Shown here in pieces: positions 1 through 12,212 of a stretch of 64,000 bases of DNA. The notes below the pieces were generated by a model that was not told the DNA's origin, ran no database searches, and saw nothing but the letters and a program-made list of their open reading frames with translations. How positions within the stretch are numbered: position 1 is the first letter of the stretch; the number at the start of each line of letters is the position of its first letter. The DNA comes from Rutidosis leptorrhynchoides (lineage: Eukaryota; Streptophyta; Magnoliopsida; Asterales; Asteraceae). The position numbers were made by a program, and so were the translations under genes. The stretch lies in contig NC_092333.1 in the NCBI RefSeq assembly GCF_046630445.1, positions 183,332,501 through 183,396,500 on the forward strand, written 5' to 3'.

Positions 1-744
1 TGCACTGCTTTTATAACCGTTTTACGAAATAGACACAAGTAATCGAAACTACATTCTATGGCTGAATTGTTATACCGGATATCGCCCTTGTTGAATTTGG
101 TAGCCTAAGAATTGGTGTTTATTATAATTGCCACCAATTGACGCGAATCCTAAAGATAGATCTATGGGCTTTGACACGCCCCAGTCAGAGAATTTGAACT
201 GCTTTAGTACTTCGATGTTTATATGTTTGGGGATATTCTAGATGCATTTTGTTAATGTCGGTTACCATGTGTTCAATCCATATGAATGAATTTTAAACAC
301 TTGCGAGTGTATGATTATTGAATAAATGAAATCTTGTGGTCTATTAAAATTATGGAAATGATTGATTACGATAAACTAATGAACACACCAACCTTTTGGT
401 TGACACTTGAAAGCATGTTTATTCTCAGGATTGAAAGAAATCTTCCGCTGTGCATTTGCTCATTTTAAAGAAATTACTTGGAGTCATTCATGGCCTATTT
501 CAAAAGACGTTGCATTCAAGTCATTGAGTTCATTAAAGATTATAATTAAACAAATGATAGATTAGGTCATTTATAGTTGGATATTATGAAATGGTATGCA
601 TGCCTATCAACTTTCGATGTAATGAAAGTTTGTCTTTTAAAATGAATGCAATGTTTGTAAAATGTATCATATAGAGGTCAAATATCTCGCAATGTAATCA
701 TATGTTATTGTATTCGTCCTTATGGATTAGGACGGGTCGTCTCA
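1..744 (+). mobile_element. Element C: 3' part of a chromovirus-type LTR
   Basis: The stretch matches, block by block, the last kilobase of the F LTRs (20430-21490 and 28500-29559): the GACACAAGTAA block, the CTTGTGGTCTAT block, the TTCTCAGG...CTTCCGCTGTGCATTTGCT block, and the AT-rich end with CTCGCAATG. It ends in GGACGGGTCGTCTCA at 744. At 745 the sequence changes abruptly to minus-strand gypsy pol, so C is inserted in element A. The rest of C lies beyond the left edge. The other copy of a target duplication (candidate 745-749, GTCGC) cannot be checked here. Confidence 0.75.
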
Positions 745-1554
745 GTCGCGAGGGTTTCCCGATTACGTGTGGCTTCGATCTCTGCAAGATCTATTTTAAT
801 ACCTTGACCACTAACAATATGGTTTAGAAATTGGACTTCGTTTAACCAAAATTCTCACTTGGAGAATTCGGCATAGAGTTGCTCTTTTCTCAAGAGTTCA
901 AGCGTAGGACGGAGACGTTGTTCGTTTTCTTCTTCGCTTGAATTGAATTGGTTAAGACATCACCTTTGAATATGATAACGGATTTGTCTAGATAAGTTTA
1001 CATACGCGATTCATAAGACCCATGAATACGAACGAAGCCTTAGTTAAACTGAACGATACTAAAAGAAATTCATAACTATCGTAACGAGTTTGGAAAGCGA
1101 TTTTGGAGACATCTTCTCCCTTAACCCTCAATTGATGATAGCCGAAATAGAGGTCGATTTTAGAATACACTCGAAATCCTTGTAATTGATCAAGAGGTCA
1201 TCGATACGGGGAAGAGGATATCAGTTCTTAACCGGAAGTTATTTAGTTCACGATAATCTGTACACATTCGTAAGGAAACAGTTTTATTCTTAACGAATAG
1301 GTTTGAGCTCCCTAGTTCTATAGGTATCAATCCAATTTTAAATTCCTTACCCAAAAAGTTTAACGTACACCCCCGATAAAGTTTGTCGGCACGCAATATT
1401 TTTCCGTTGGTTACTGGAATGGCATAAGTAGTGTCTAGGGGAAGTGGTGGAGTGCAAAGAGTATGAGCCAAAGTCTTGGATACAAAGCATTGATCGACAC
1501 TCGAATCGAATAAGCAAGAAACATAAGAGTTATTGAAAAGAAACGTACCCGTGA
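745..1554 (-). pseudogene. Element A pol remnants (protease to reverse transcriptase)
   Basis: Minus-strand reading gives recognisable Ty3/gypsy reverse-transcriptase pieces: a YSKIDL...GYHQLR stretch, a TRY(D)...YEFL stretch, a ...FMGLMNRVC stretch and a CTDYRELN stretch. The left end carries the block that normally follows the polymerase domain (GIKIDLAEIEA-like). Part of the protease tail lies near 1300-1550. The region is heavily decayed and not functional. It continues leftward only as far as the C insertion. Confidence 0.75.
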
Positions 1555-2651
1555 CTAGTTGTCATCTCGGGCTTCCTCGGTGTTAATGTTGAAAGGTCGG
1601 CCGCATGCATTGTGGTTGGCTTTCTTCCCTGGGCACGCATTCCTAAAATGACCCGGTTGGCTACATTCAAAACAAACACCCGTTTTTGGTGCATTGGACC
1701 CCTTTTGAGTGACGGGAGTGGTATTCCTACAATCGTGGGCCACATGGCCACTTCTTTGACATTTCATGCAAAATGGTTTACCACATTCACCAAGATGATG
1801 TTTGTAGCACTTGTTACAATAAGGTAGGTATCCGGCATAACCTTTCTTGCCGTCGGAGGTGAAGGGCTTCTTGTTGAAGTTGTTGTTGTTGTTGCTCGAT
1901 TGGGGGGCTTCCCACTTTCTTTTGTTGTCACCCGATTTATCCTCGACCTTAGGTGGAGGCATTTCAATTTCGTCCACCGTTTCTATCAATTGGCGGGCCA
2001 TATTCAAAGCTTCTGGTAGGTTAGCGGGCTTGGATGACATCACTCCATGTTTGATGCTCTTAGGGAGACCATCCATGTAAAGTTCAACCCTTAGAGATTC
2101 GGGGTTTACGAGGTTTGGGCACATCAAGGCTAGCTCAGAAAATCATTGATTATAGGCCTTGAGGTCATTTCCGGCCGCCTTTAAACTTCTTAGCTCGTTT
2201 TCGAGCCTTCGGGTCTCTTCGCGCGGAAAATATTCGGTGATCATCTTTTCTTTTAAGTCGGCCCAAGAGAGAGCGTGGGCTTCATCGGTACCCACCGATT
2301 GCACATACGTATTCCACCATGTGAGAGCGATACCGGTGAAAGTGTGGGTGGAGTATTTGAAATTGTCTTGGTCCCGACAACCGCTTATGCTAAAAACGGC
2401 TTCCGTTTGCTCAAACCATCGAGTGAGAGCAACCGGTCCTCTGGTACCATTGAAAGTGTGAGGTTTGCACCCCATGAAAGCTTTATAGGAGCATCCCTCA
2501 TTTGAATTACCGGCTCCATGATTGTTGTGGTTGTGGTTGTTGTTATTGTCATTAGAGGAGAGCTGGCCATAGCCGCACCTATGGCGGTGGCTATCATGCG
2601 TTGAAGAGCTTGTTTGGAAGTCTCATGGCGTGAGACCCGGCGAGGAGGCAT
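1555..2651 (-). pseudogene. Element A gag remnant
   Basis: The minus-strand product is a chromovirus Gag. It starts MPPRRVSRHE, followed by the capsid-like block with RWFEQTEAVF, ALTWWNTYV and MITEYFPREE. The C-terminal nucleocapsid has two CCHC zinc knuckles (CMKCQRSGHVAHDC and CFECSQPGHFRNACP) and ends in the FNINTEEA stretch that leads into protease. The family role is to form the cytoplasmic virus-like particle and bind element RNA. The coding is broken in a few places. Confidence 0.85.
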
Positions 2652-3074
2652 TGTTCCTTCAAGATACAAGAATATCGTTGATTAGTATTCTCAGTAATAC
2701 TAATCATGATATGGAATAATGATGAAGAGAAAATTTCCTTAACTAGCCTTAAATTCTTTATGTCATAATGTCGAAATGTCCATATGAGTCACCGTAATAT
2801 AATTCTGGTAATTATATTACCCTAATTCATATGTGCATTCGACATTATTTCATAAAGTCAAGGTGACGTGTCAATCAAATTAAACAACATGAGATTAAGA
2901 TGGAATAAGAGTTAGATATGAATAGAAGAGTTCGAGTATAAATGCACAAGTACTCAAGTAATTCCTACTTCAATTCTATATGCCGGTTGTAGTCTAGATT
3001 CACTAATGTACACTATGACTCGGGGTTGACAACAATGAACTCTAAATCCCTACAACCAACGCTTTGATACCATC
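2652..3074 (-). other. Element A leader with primer-binding site
   Basis: This untranslated stretch lies between gag and the 5' LTR. The minus strand of 3060-3072 reads TGGTATCAAAGCG, one change away from the TGGTATCAGAGC site that pairs with the 3' end of initiator Met-tRNA. Two bases separate it from the LTR. I see no leader ORF here. Confidence 0.75.
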
Positions 3075-5504
3075 TGTAGCGACCCGACAAAATCGTCATT
3101 GACGGCGCCGTCTACTTAGGTCCCGTTACGTGGTCATAAGTCTTTCAAACAACGTTTGACCCAAAAATATGTCGCATTCATTTCAAATGTAAGGATGTTT
3201 CAAGGTTTACAAAAGTAGTTCAACAACTAGTTACATTACAACGTTTAAAGTATAAATGAAACCTATGCGACACAATTTAAAAGTAAGTCAAAAGACGCTC
3301 CATGTATGCATGTATACTCGACATCCAAGCAAGTATCAAAAGTGAGCGGAAGCATGTATCACTAAGCATTTAAGGACCTGAGAAAACATAGAGAATCTGT
3401 CAATGAAAACATTGGTGAAATCATAGGTTTAGTAAGTATATTGTATTGAACCACAAGGTTTAGTATGAATTGATTATCCGAATCGTTTACATTCCAAAAA
3501 ATGTCATTTGTATCACGAGCACCCAATTACCAAAACTTAACAGAATCTTTCCTCTGAATTTTGAATCTATAGTGTTAGAACTTACACTATATCCGATAAA
3601 ATTATATTTCATTCACTAACGGTAGCGAACCGTCTGAATGAGGGTTCGTCAAACTCGTATGGCCACACAACATAATTACTCGCTTACACTTACACCCTGC
3701 AAGTGTAACTAATGATAATTGGATTGAGGACTTTTGTTCTAACTCGTATGTATCTTTGTATTCGTATTTGTATTCAAAGTATAAAAGTATGAACCGTATA
3801 AAATGTATACAAGTGTATGTTTCTCAGCCCACGATTTAAAAGTATAAACGTTGTTGAAAAGGTTGGACTATGATCTCACCTTGAGTGCAAGAGTATAATA
3901 GTACTTCATAAGTAAACGTATGCAAGAATGAATGCTAGTCTTGACCTAAATAAGTAGGTTGTATCAATAACGGTAACACGATTGGTCAAAGTTGTTCAAT
4001 TAGTCCTATGGCTCATTACGACTCGATTATATAGCATGTGAGTCAAATTGTCAAGTTTCATACAAGATATAAGTATAAAAGCATGTTAGAACGATTTTAT
4101 AAACATTTGGTTAAGTTTGACTAAAAGTCAAACTTGGTCAAAGTCAAAGTTAACGAAAATGTCAACACGTTCGGGTCGGGTCTCGAACAATTTTTCTAAG
4201 TTTCCTAATCATATATGAGCATGTTAGAACAAGTTACATGTTAATCGGAGGTGCGTAGCATAGTTGGAATTAAACGAAAAACGACCAATTTGGGCAGTCT
4301 GCCTCAGATGCGCCGCATCAGCCACAGATGCGCCGCATCAGCCACAGATGCGCCACATCTAGTAGTGATGCACCGCATCAGTACCTGATTCCAGTGAACG
4401 GCTTAAAAACTTGGCAAGTCTCGAACCAAACTTCTTTTTAACACAACTAACGAACCGTAAACACTTAAAACGCATACCATACATCGTTCGAAAGGTAATT
4501 TAATGAGGAATACAATTAAGCACATATCATAAATCAAGTTCATCATTTAAAATAACAAAAACCTCATCGAATGGTCGTTAAATGTGTATAATCAATGTTT
4601 CAAGTTCTTAAAATGCATTTTATGATTCGGGAATCTAATTTACACATACGATATGCCGTTTCGAAGGTAATTAAATGTACAATATAACTAAACACTTACT
4701 AACAACATTTCATAGCATTCAATGCATCAAAGTTCATATTTAGGTCTATCAAACCCTAATCAAAATCACAAAAATCAATAATCATGTTAGTAAAGTTTTC
4801 TTAATCAACCTACACATCAAATTGAAGCTACTGATGCTAGTAACACATTTAATACATGAACTTTAACATAACAACAACATTTAATCATCCAAAACTCAAG
4901 ATTAAACACACACTTTTCAAGTTCATGCTAGTTACACCAAAACATCAAGATCGAGCATACAAATCATATATTCATGTTAGACTCGAGCCATAGACACTAA
5001 TTAACACACTTTTAAGTTTAAAAGATCAAGAATAAGAAATTTAGTGTTTTTAGAAAGTTACCCAAACGAGATGAAGTTAGTATCAAAATGTAGAGGATGA
5101 AGAGAGGATCACGAATATGAAGTCGGATTTGTTGTGAGCTTCCTAGATTCGAATTAGATGATGAATGAGTGATTTGGTGAGTTGAGAGAAAAGATGAAAG
5201 TATGAAAAAAAGAGAGAAGAGAGAAATGAGATGAATGAGTGGTGGTGAAGCACTTTGACTAGTTGACCTAGTTAATTCTTTGTCCACTTGGCAAGTTTAG
5301 TCCCTCAAGTTTCAAAGCGGGTGCGTGAATTAACAGAACGAATTATTTTGAAATACACGAGAGTAAACGGAAGATGTTATAATCCAATAATGAAAATATT
5401 AAGAACGTTAGCTAATGGAGGATACGAATCTAGCTACGAACGATATTATCAAAATAAAAAGACGGGCGTTAAAATAATTTAACGGAAAAATGCGGAATGT
5501 TACA
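3075..5504 (-). repeat. Element A 5' LTR (2430 bp)
   Basis: On the plus strand it runs from TGTAGCGACC at 3075 to GGAATGTTACA ending at 5504, so the ends form the short inverted pair TGTA/TACA. The primer site abuts its left end, which fixes minus orientation. Inside are a GTCAA cluster near 4120-4165, a tandem GC-rich motif at 4297-4385, and the conserved CTCAGG/TTCCGCT block near 3343-3390. Its short open frames do not look coding. Confidence 0.85.
4297..4385. repeat. Tandem GC-rich palindromic motif in LTR A
   Basis: Four adjacent units of about 21 bp contain the self-complementary core GATGCGCCGCATC, the last two units slightly changed (GCCACATC, GCACCGCATC). The surrounding LTR is AT-rich, so the GC island stands out. 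Comparable palindromes occur in LTRs B and E and near 40114-40215. Confidence 0.85.
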
Positions 5505-6426
5505 TCATTGAATTCCATGAGTTTAAATTCTCAATCTTTAAGGTCAATCTCAAGGATTGAGTAATATCAGGCTTAAAAGCTAATTTTTAATCTTTAAGGA
5601 GATTATCCTTTTTGGGGGTGTGATTCATTAGTCTTATCAAGCTAATTTGCACGGCGCCCTCCCCATTTTACTAGATAAATCCTTCTCATGGTTAGGATAA
5701 ATCTGACCACTTGGCGACCCTGTTTGATGCTGAGGTCCGTGGATTTTCTGCTGATTTTAGAGATGACTTTTCTAGATTTTTCGTCAACCTACAGCTGGTC
5801 TGGACGACAACTTCCTGACCTAAATCAAGAAGCGCGTGTCTTTTTCGAAAGACTTTACTTCCTTTTAATGATAGAATTGATTCCTCGTGTAGATCCATCT
5901 TTCTTTCAATTATATTACAGTAAATTGGGTAAAACTGGTTAGTTTAGTCCAAAGCAAAAGTACCTGCAATAATCTTGTACAAAAATATGTGATATATGTT
6001 TTAAAGATAACTTGGTGAGTGTTTTAAAAGTAAAGATTTTCAGATTTTTTTAATTTTTTTGGCATACTTTAGATCAATAATATTAAAATAATGATAATAA
6101 AATTTTTCGCCCCGTCTTTGGGTAAAGCAATTAAATTCTATGATCTAGTCTTAAACTCACGATGAATTTTAGAAATCATTTTTTTTAAACTTAGTGAAAT
6201 AAAGCAAATTTTTGTTTTTAAATTCACACAAAACATAAATTTAAAAAGCGTATTAATTTCATACAAAACCTACAAAATAAAAAATTCAGAATGGATGGAG
6301 AAAACTAGTTCTTTAGTGTCTGCTAGTGGAAAAGACCAATCGGATTCTATTCTCGGAACTACACGAGAACAGAACAACTAACTCTAGACAGCATTTTATT
6401 TTTAGAACATTTTATTCTCCCCACAA
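5505..6426 (-). other. Element B internal sequence downstream of the protease ORF
   Basis: AT-rich sequence between the end of the Gag-protease reading region and the A insertion. It includes a GC-richer patch at 5650-5900 with the string GGCGCCGTGCAAATTAGC on the minus strand. No gypsy polymerase motif is visible on either strand. The short open frames at 5688-5942 look like chance. Confidence 0.5.
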
Positions 6427-7546
6427 TTAGGTAGCTGTGGTGTCGAAATTGTGATTAACTTCATCGTCAATTTCTTTTGGACCATAATCAACTTGCATAT
6501 CTGTGACTTTTGCTTTAAGCCATTGGTCGGATTCCTGTGTAATAACCACAAATTCAACTAGTTTAGCCTTTTCTTTAGGCGATAGATTAGATACTAACCG
6601 GTAACATAACTTAAAGTTCCCCTTGGTTCTAGCATCGCGAATACGTTTAATAAGTTTCTTCATTGAACTATTAATAACGGGGTCATTTAATTTTGTATCA
6701 ACAACGGGGTTCTTTGTTATCAGGTCATCATTAGGTGTTACTTCATCTTCCCCACACTTAGGCGTTTTATTATTACTAAGCACTACCGTTGGAGTTGGTA
6801 AAACAATATGGTTCTCACCGATCGTTTTTTTTTGGTTCAACGGTTTTGGTTGGTGGAGATTTAGACTTTCGAATCATAAAGGTGACCGATTTGTCACCAT
6901 CACTAAGTGTCATTCTACCCTCTCTTACATTAAATAACGCCCCGGTGGACGCTAAGAATGGTCGACCTAAAATTAGAGGAATGTTTGAGTCCTCTTCTAT
7001 GTCAATGACAATAAATTCAACTAAAAAGGTTAAATTACCCACTTGAACGGGTAGGTTGTCAGCAGTTCCTACTGGGTGCCTAATGGTTTGATCAAAGAGT
7101 CGAACACTCATCTTCGTTGGACTTAACTCACCTACACCTAATCTCTTATATAATGAAAGAGGTATAACACTCACACTCGTACCTAAATCTGCTAGTGTAT
7201 CATACATGACACAATCACTAAGTAGACAAGGAACAATAAATTCACCCGGATCACCCACCCTGGGTGGAAGTTTTGGTGGAACTGTCTTCACCGGGTTTAT
7301 TTTTACGGTTTTTGTTTCTTGTACCTTCTTATTCTTCTTTTTCTTTCCAGAGGTATCACAAACTTTATTACCTATTACTTGCTCATACTCAACTCCTTTT
7401 CTTGGAAACGGGATGGGTGGTTTGTAGGGTGCCACCACTGGCTTTACATACTCGGGTGGTGGTGGTGTTGTAACTTCTTCATTGTTACTCACATCTAAAA
7501 CCTTCCCATCTTCTGATGATGGTTTTTCAGAATTTGTTGATACCAT
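6427..7546 (-). pseudogene. Element B aspartic protease region and C-terminal extension
   Basis: The minus-strand protein carries the Athila/Tat-type retropepsin. A proline- and lysine-rich lead (RKGVEYEQVIGNK) is followed by PPRVGDPGEFIVPC, then DLGTSVSVIPLSLYKRLG (the active-site region, here D-L-G rather than the usual DTG/DSG) and the C-terminal PLILGRPFLAST block. After this comes a basic helical stretch (KLIKRIRDAR...) without a recognised domain. The family enzyme cuts the Gag-Pol polyprotein inside the particle. The region is broken at about one point. Confidence 0.75.
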
Positions 7547-7561
7547 ATTAACATTCTCATT

Positions 7562-8854
7562 TCAAGGATTTACTTCAGTATTACTCGGTAGCTTTCCTTG
7601 TTCCCTCTCACTCATCATGCTAGCAAGAGTACCTACGTGTTTTTCTAGATTCAAAATCAAAGCTTGTTGAGTTCTAAATGACTGATCAAACCTCTCATTT
7701 GTTTGGGTTTGAGATGTAATAAATTGTGTTTGAGATTCCATTAGCTTTGCCATCATTTCTTCCAGATTTGGTTTTTTTTATTCGGTTTGTTGTGGTGGTT
7801 TATACAAGCCAGGTATTTGTTAATTGAAAGTGTTGTTTTGAGTTGGTTGGTTATTCGGACCTTGTTGGTTATACGAGTTATTGTTGGGTCCATTTGGATT
7901 GTAAAGAATGTTTTGATTTCGATTGAAGTTTGGCCTTGGCGGTTGATAATTATTTTGATAATTATTTCCCGGCCTTTGGTTCATGTAGGAAATACTCTCA
8001 TGTTGTTCCATGGTTTGTTCAATGTGACAATCTTTCGTTAAGTGTGGTCCACCGCATTTCTCACAAATGATTCGTATTGCGTGAATATCTTTAGTCATCT
8101 TTTCCATTCGTCTCTCGAAAGCATCTATTTTTGCGAAAACAGAATCGAAGTCATGGCTAGAATCGGCTCTAGCTGCTTTAGATGAACGAAAAATATCTTT
8201 TTCTTGGTGCCACTCATGCGAGTGGGAGGCTGTGTTATCAATTATCTTGTGAGCTTCGGTTGCGGTTTTCTTCATAATGGAACCACCAGCTGCTGTGTCG
8301 ATGTCTTTTCGTGTAGCAACGTCGACACCTTGGTAGAATATTTGTACTATTTGATAAGTGTCTAAACCGTGCTGAGGACATCCTCTCAACAACTTTCCGA
8401 ATCTTGTCCACGCTTCATATAATGTTTCATTTGGCTTTTGTGCGAACGTTACAATTTCTCCTTGAAGTCTCACGGCTTTAGATGCCGGAAAGAATCTTTT
8501 AAGAAAATTTTCAACTAAGACATCCCATGTGTCAATCGCTCCTTCGGGTAATGATTCTAACCAATCTTTGGCTTCTCCCTTTAAAGTCCAGGGAAACAAC
8601 ATGAGATAGATCTATTCATCCTCAACTTCTCTGATTTTAAATAGAGTACAGATCCTATTAAAGGTTCGAAGATGTTCGTTTGGATCTTCTTTTGGCGTAC
8701 CACTATATTGGCATTGATTAGTTACCATGTGTAGGAATTGTCCTTTGATTTCATAATCTGGTGCATTAACATCTGGCAGAATAATGGCGTGTCCTTGGCC
8801 CATGCGTGTGGCTCTCATTCGATCTTTCATACTTTGAGGTTCCGTTACTTCCAT
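7562..8854 (-). pseudogene. Element B gag (Athila/Tat-type)
   Basis: The minus-strand Gag matches the plant retrotransposon capsid pattern of Athila/Tat elements: GQFLHMV, PNEHLRTFNRICTLFKI, then LFPWTLKGEAKDWLESLP, TWDVLVENFLKRFFP and ETLYEAWTRFGKLLRGCP. A single zinc knuckle follows (CEKCGGPHLTKDCH). The tail is Asn/Gln-rich, typical of this lineage. It is followed directly by the protease region. It is broken at a couple of points. Confidence 0.85.
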
Positions 8855-10194
8855 AATTTAATTTGTTGAATACGAATCACTAGAGGATTCTGATTTAACG
8901 GTTTGTGGTTCAGGAGGAATGATTAGTGGTTCAGGATCTTGGAATTGTCCTTGAATATCATCCGGGTTCTCAATTGTGAAGTCGGGTTCAAAAAATGAAT
9001 TATCAAAAATTTGAATTGGAGTACTTGTTCGACTAGATGATGATTCTAAAGAAAAATCAACGGTGATAATATTGGCTAGATGTCTTGATCGAGTTACAGG
9101 TGGTGAACGTATGAAAGGTGGTGAACGTTTTACTCAGTGCATTCACTGAATATTCTATTAGAAATTAATATAAAAATTATATAAGTTATCAAATTAATAG
9201 ACTTTTCTGATTTTGCCCACGTTTTGAATAGCCAATAGATGCAACAGGTAGCCAGGACCCTTTAAATCGCCACTAACAAATCGAACTATTACTACGAACC
9301 AGAAAATTTTGATGTCTATTAATTTAATCGCTTAAAATAATTTTTCGTCGAAATTTAAAGAAGATAAAAATCTATGTCCTAAAAACTAGAGCGTAGAAAT
9401 GAGAAAGAAAAAGAAGCGCGTCGAAAAACGTCGAAAAATAAAAAAAAGAAAGAAAAACGTCGAAACTTAAAAGTCTAAAAACTAAAAATTAAAAATTGCG
9501 TCTAAAGGTATTAAAGCTTAAAGGAATTCTATATCCAAAACGACAATAACTTAATTTAGGTACTAAAATATATAAACTGCGACGCAAAATTCTAAAGCGC
9601 CTAAATCTTAATTCTAAAGAAAAAACACTTAAGGGATTTTACGGCAAAGCTTAAAAATCTAGGAATCTAAAATTAACTATGGAAAAGCTAAATTAAAACT
9701 AGTAACGAACGATAAATATACAATTTACGAATTAAACGATTAAAAACGATATAAATATAAAAAGAAACTAATGTGATAAAAAATACAAAATTAATTATAA
9801 CTAAAACTAATTATTATTAAATTAAAACCTAACTATAATTAATTAATAATAATTATTAATTACTTAAACCCTAATTCATAGTCTGCTGATGATCAGAGCT
9901 GTCCCATCAGCTCATTCGAAGGCATGAGCTTAGGGTTAGAAATCCATGCGGTCACATGGCCTGCAAATCTAGAAATGGTTTTGGGCTTTGACAGGTTCGG
10001 CCCGATTACTTTTAATTAATTTTTTTTATTTTGATTTTTAAATTATAGAAAATATTTATATAAAATTTATATAAAATATAATAAACTTATATTTTAAAAC
10101 CTTAAAAATAAAAGTATTTTTTAATTTTATAAATAAAGTTCTTAAAAATATATTTTTTTCTTTTTATTATATTTTTTTAAAACTTATTATAAAT

Positions 10195-10256
<62 letters not shown>

Positions 10257-10338
10257 ATAAAATAATAAATTATACAAAAATATAGTTATAATAAAATATA
10301 GCGTTTTTACCGATTCCCTGGCAGCGGCGCCAAAAACT
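8855..10338 (-). other. Element B leader with Asp-type primer-binding site
   Basis: This is the stretch between gag and LTR. The part next to gag (about 8877-9140) reads as a serine- and acid-rich open stretch without its own good start. The remainder is AT-rich and non-coding. The minus strand of about 10315-10337 reads TTTTTGGCGCCGCTGCC followed by AGGGAATCGG, the primer site typical of Athila/Tat elements (Asp-tRNA type). It ends one base short of the LTR. Confidence 0.75.
10196..10254. repeat. (AT)n microsatellite in element B leader
   Basis: About 28 uninterrupted TA units within an already AT-rich stretch. No gene. Confidence 0.95.
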
Positions 10339-12212
10339 TGATGTGTGCGAGGGGTAGTGTACGAAATATTATTATTTTTAATACGAAATACGGTACAATT
10401 TACATAAGTTTTATTTAATTTAAATATGAGATATACCTAAATCTTGCTACAACACTATAGGCAGTGTACCTAATCGTAGAGTAGTGTAGTTTTTAGTAAG
10501 TTCGGTTCGTTCCACAGGGAGCTAGCGATTACGTACTATATTTTAACAACTCTATTTATATAAAATATATATAATTATATATAGTAATATTATTATAAAA
10601 GGGGGATTTTACCATTTAATGACCGGTTTGTCGATTTTATATTTTAAGCGTAAAGATAAATGACGATAATTAAAATGCGTAAAATAAATAACAATATTTA
10701 AAATGACAAATAATAAATGACAGTAAATAAAAGTATGATGAGATATAAAATAACACAATCATGCTTATTTAAACTTCTGTAACCATGATGTTTGACGTTT
10801 TGATTTTAATTTATTACTCTGGGTTAATTGTCCTTTGTCCTGGATTATTTGATACCTATCTGGTTTTTGTCCATAATAGTCCATCGGTCATAATTATAAA
10901 ATGCTCGTCAAATTAACCTTATTCTCGAAGTCAAATATTCCAACTAATTAGGAATTCAAACTGTAACAAGGTTTTAATACTTTGTTAATAATTACACCAG
11001 GTTATCGACTGCGTGTAATCCAAGGTTTTAATACTTTGTTAACAATTACACCAATTACCCTTGTATGTAATCCACCCCTGCTTTAATGAGATATGAATAT
11101 TAATTTACTCACTTGATCAGTTTGAATAATCAATTACCCAACCCGAATAATTAATTGAATGATCGTAAAGGATGTCATATAAATGTCACTAAATAGGACA
11201 TTCATAATCATTTAATAATTATTAGATTAACTAATTTGAAGATAGGTTCGACAGATTCCAATGAGTTGTCATTCGATTAGACAATACCCCCATCTATTAA
11301 TAGTCCATAGTCTAATGTTCACAAGTGTCGGTCTTTTGTCCAAACCCAAATTATGGTACAAAATCCAATAACTCCATTTTAACATTTAGTCCAACATCAC
11401 GATTACTTCGGCTCAAATAAGCATAATAATAACTTAGTTACGATACATTAATTGAAAAAGGAAGAACATAGCTTACAGTGATTATTTATCGCGTAGCGTT
11501 ACACGGACAGAGTTCCGTCTTACAAAACCTTAAAACATTTCTTACATTAACTCAATTATTATTAAACTTAATTTAAACTTTAAACTATAAATATAAATAT
11601 ATATAATTCTTTACAGAGGAAGAAAGAAAATTGAGGTGTGTACAACTCGCTGAATTCGTTGCAATTTATAGCACCTGGCCTGACTTGGGTGCCATGCGAT
11701 CGCATGGGTTATGGGCATCCTGGCCATGCCATTGCATGGCCAGCTGGATCAGCTCACATGTTTTTGTTTTCTAGTTTGCCGACGTTTTATTTAAATATAT
11801 ATATAATATATATAATTTATATTAATTATATTAATTATATATATTATATTATATTATATTCTTGTGCATAGTTGACTCGTAATTTTAGGACCGTTGACTC
11901 GCGCATTAATGCTCGGTTTATGTCTCGGTTCCGGATTTTCGAACGTCCTTTCGTACGCGTAGATATCTTGTACTTTGCGTTCTGCGGCTTGTACTCTTGT
12001 AACTTTTAGACGTTTCTCATCAATAAATTGAACCACTTGAATTATATCTTGTACATTTGAGCTTTTTGGTCATTTGCGTCTTCAAATCGTCATTTTCTTC
12101 TTTTGTCTTCGCACTTATTTATTTACACATAAAAATAGAACAATTGCAACTAAAAGCTTTACATATTGGAAGGATGTTGTGCCTAAATATATGTTCATTT
12201 GGAGCACTATCA
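10339..12212 (-). repeat. Element B 5' LTR (1874 bp)
   Basis: It starts TGATGTGTGCGAGG at 10339 and ends GAGCACTATCA at 12212, with inverted ends TGAT/ATCA. It shares long blocks with solo LTR E (36826-38820): GCAGTGTACCTAATCGTA, TTTAATGACCGGTTTGTCGA, CATAGTTGACTCGTAATTTT and others. It contains GC-rich palindromes near 11688-11750 (CATGCGATCGCATG and GGCCATGCCATTGCATGGCC). Confidence 0.85.

Larger units (their letters stand above)
745..5504 (-). mobile_element. Element A: Ty3/gypsy chromovirus (Tekay/Del-like) fragment
   Basis: On the minus strand the parts run from right to left: 5' LTR (3075-5504), primer-binding site (3060-3072), leader, gag (about 1555-2651), then protease and reverse-transcriptase pieces (745-1554). 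The element is cut on the left by LTR C. It is inserted into Athila/Tat-type element B, whose sequence resumes at 5505. The coding part is badly broken, with many breaks. Lineage is called from gag style, the Met-type primer site and LTR length. Its age cannot be estimated because only one LTR is in view. Confidence 0.8.
5505..12212 (-). mobile_element. Element B: Athila/Tat-type Ty3/gypsy, partial
   Basis: Minus-strand order from the right: 5' LTR (10339-12212), Asp-type primer site (about 10315-10337), leader, gag (7562-8854), protease region (6427-7546), then about 0.9 kb of internal sequence to the insertion of element A. The rest, including the other LTR, is off the left edge. It sits inside the left LTR of element D, whose sequence resumes at 12213. 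No reverse transcriptase is visible in this part, so I cannot say whether the copy was autonomous. It carries a few breaks. Confidence 0.8.

Noticed and set aside
4297-4385. A CRISPR-like array
   Set aside because: The short GC-rich units are directly tandem without unique spacers, lie inside a plant LTR, and have no cas genes nearby.
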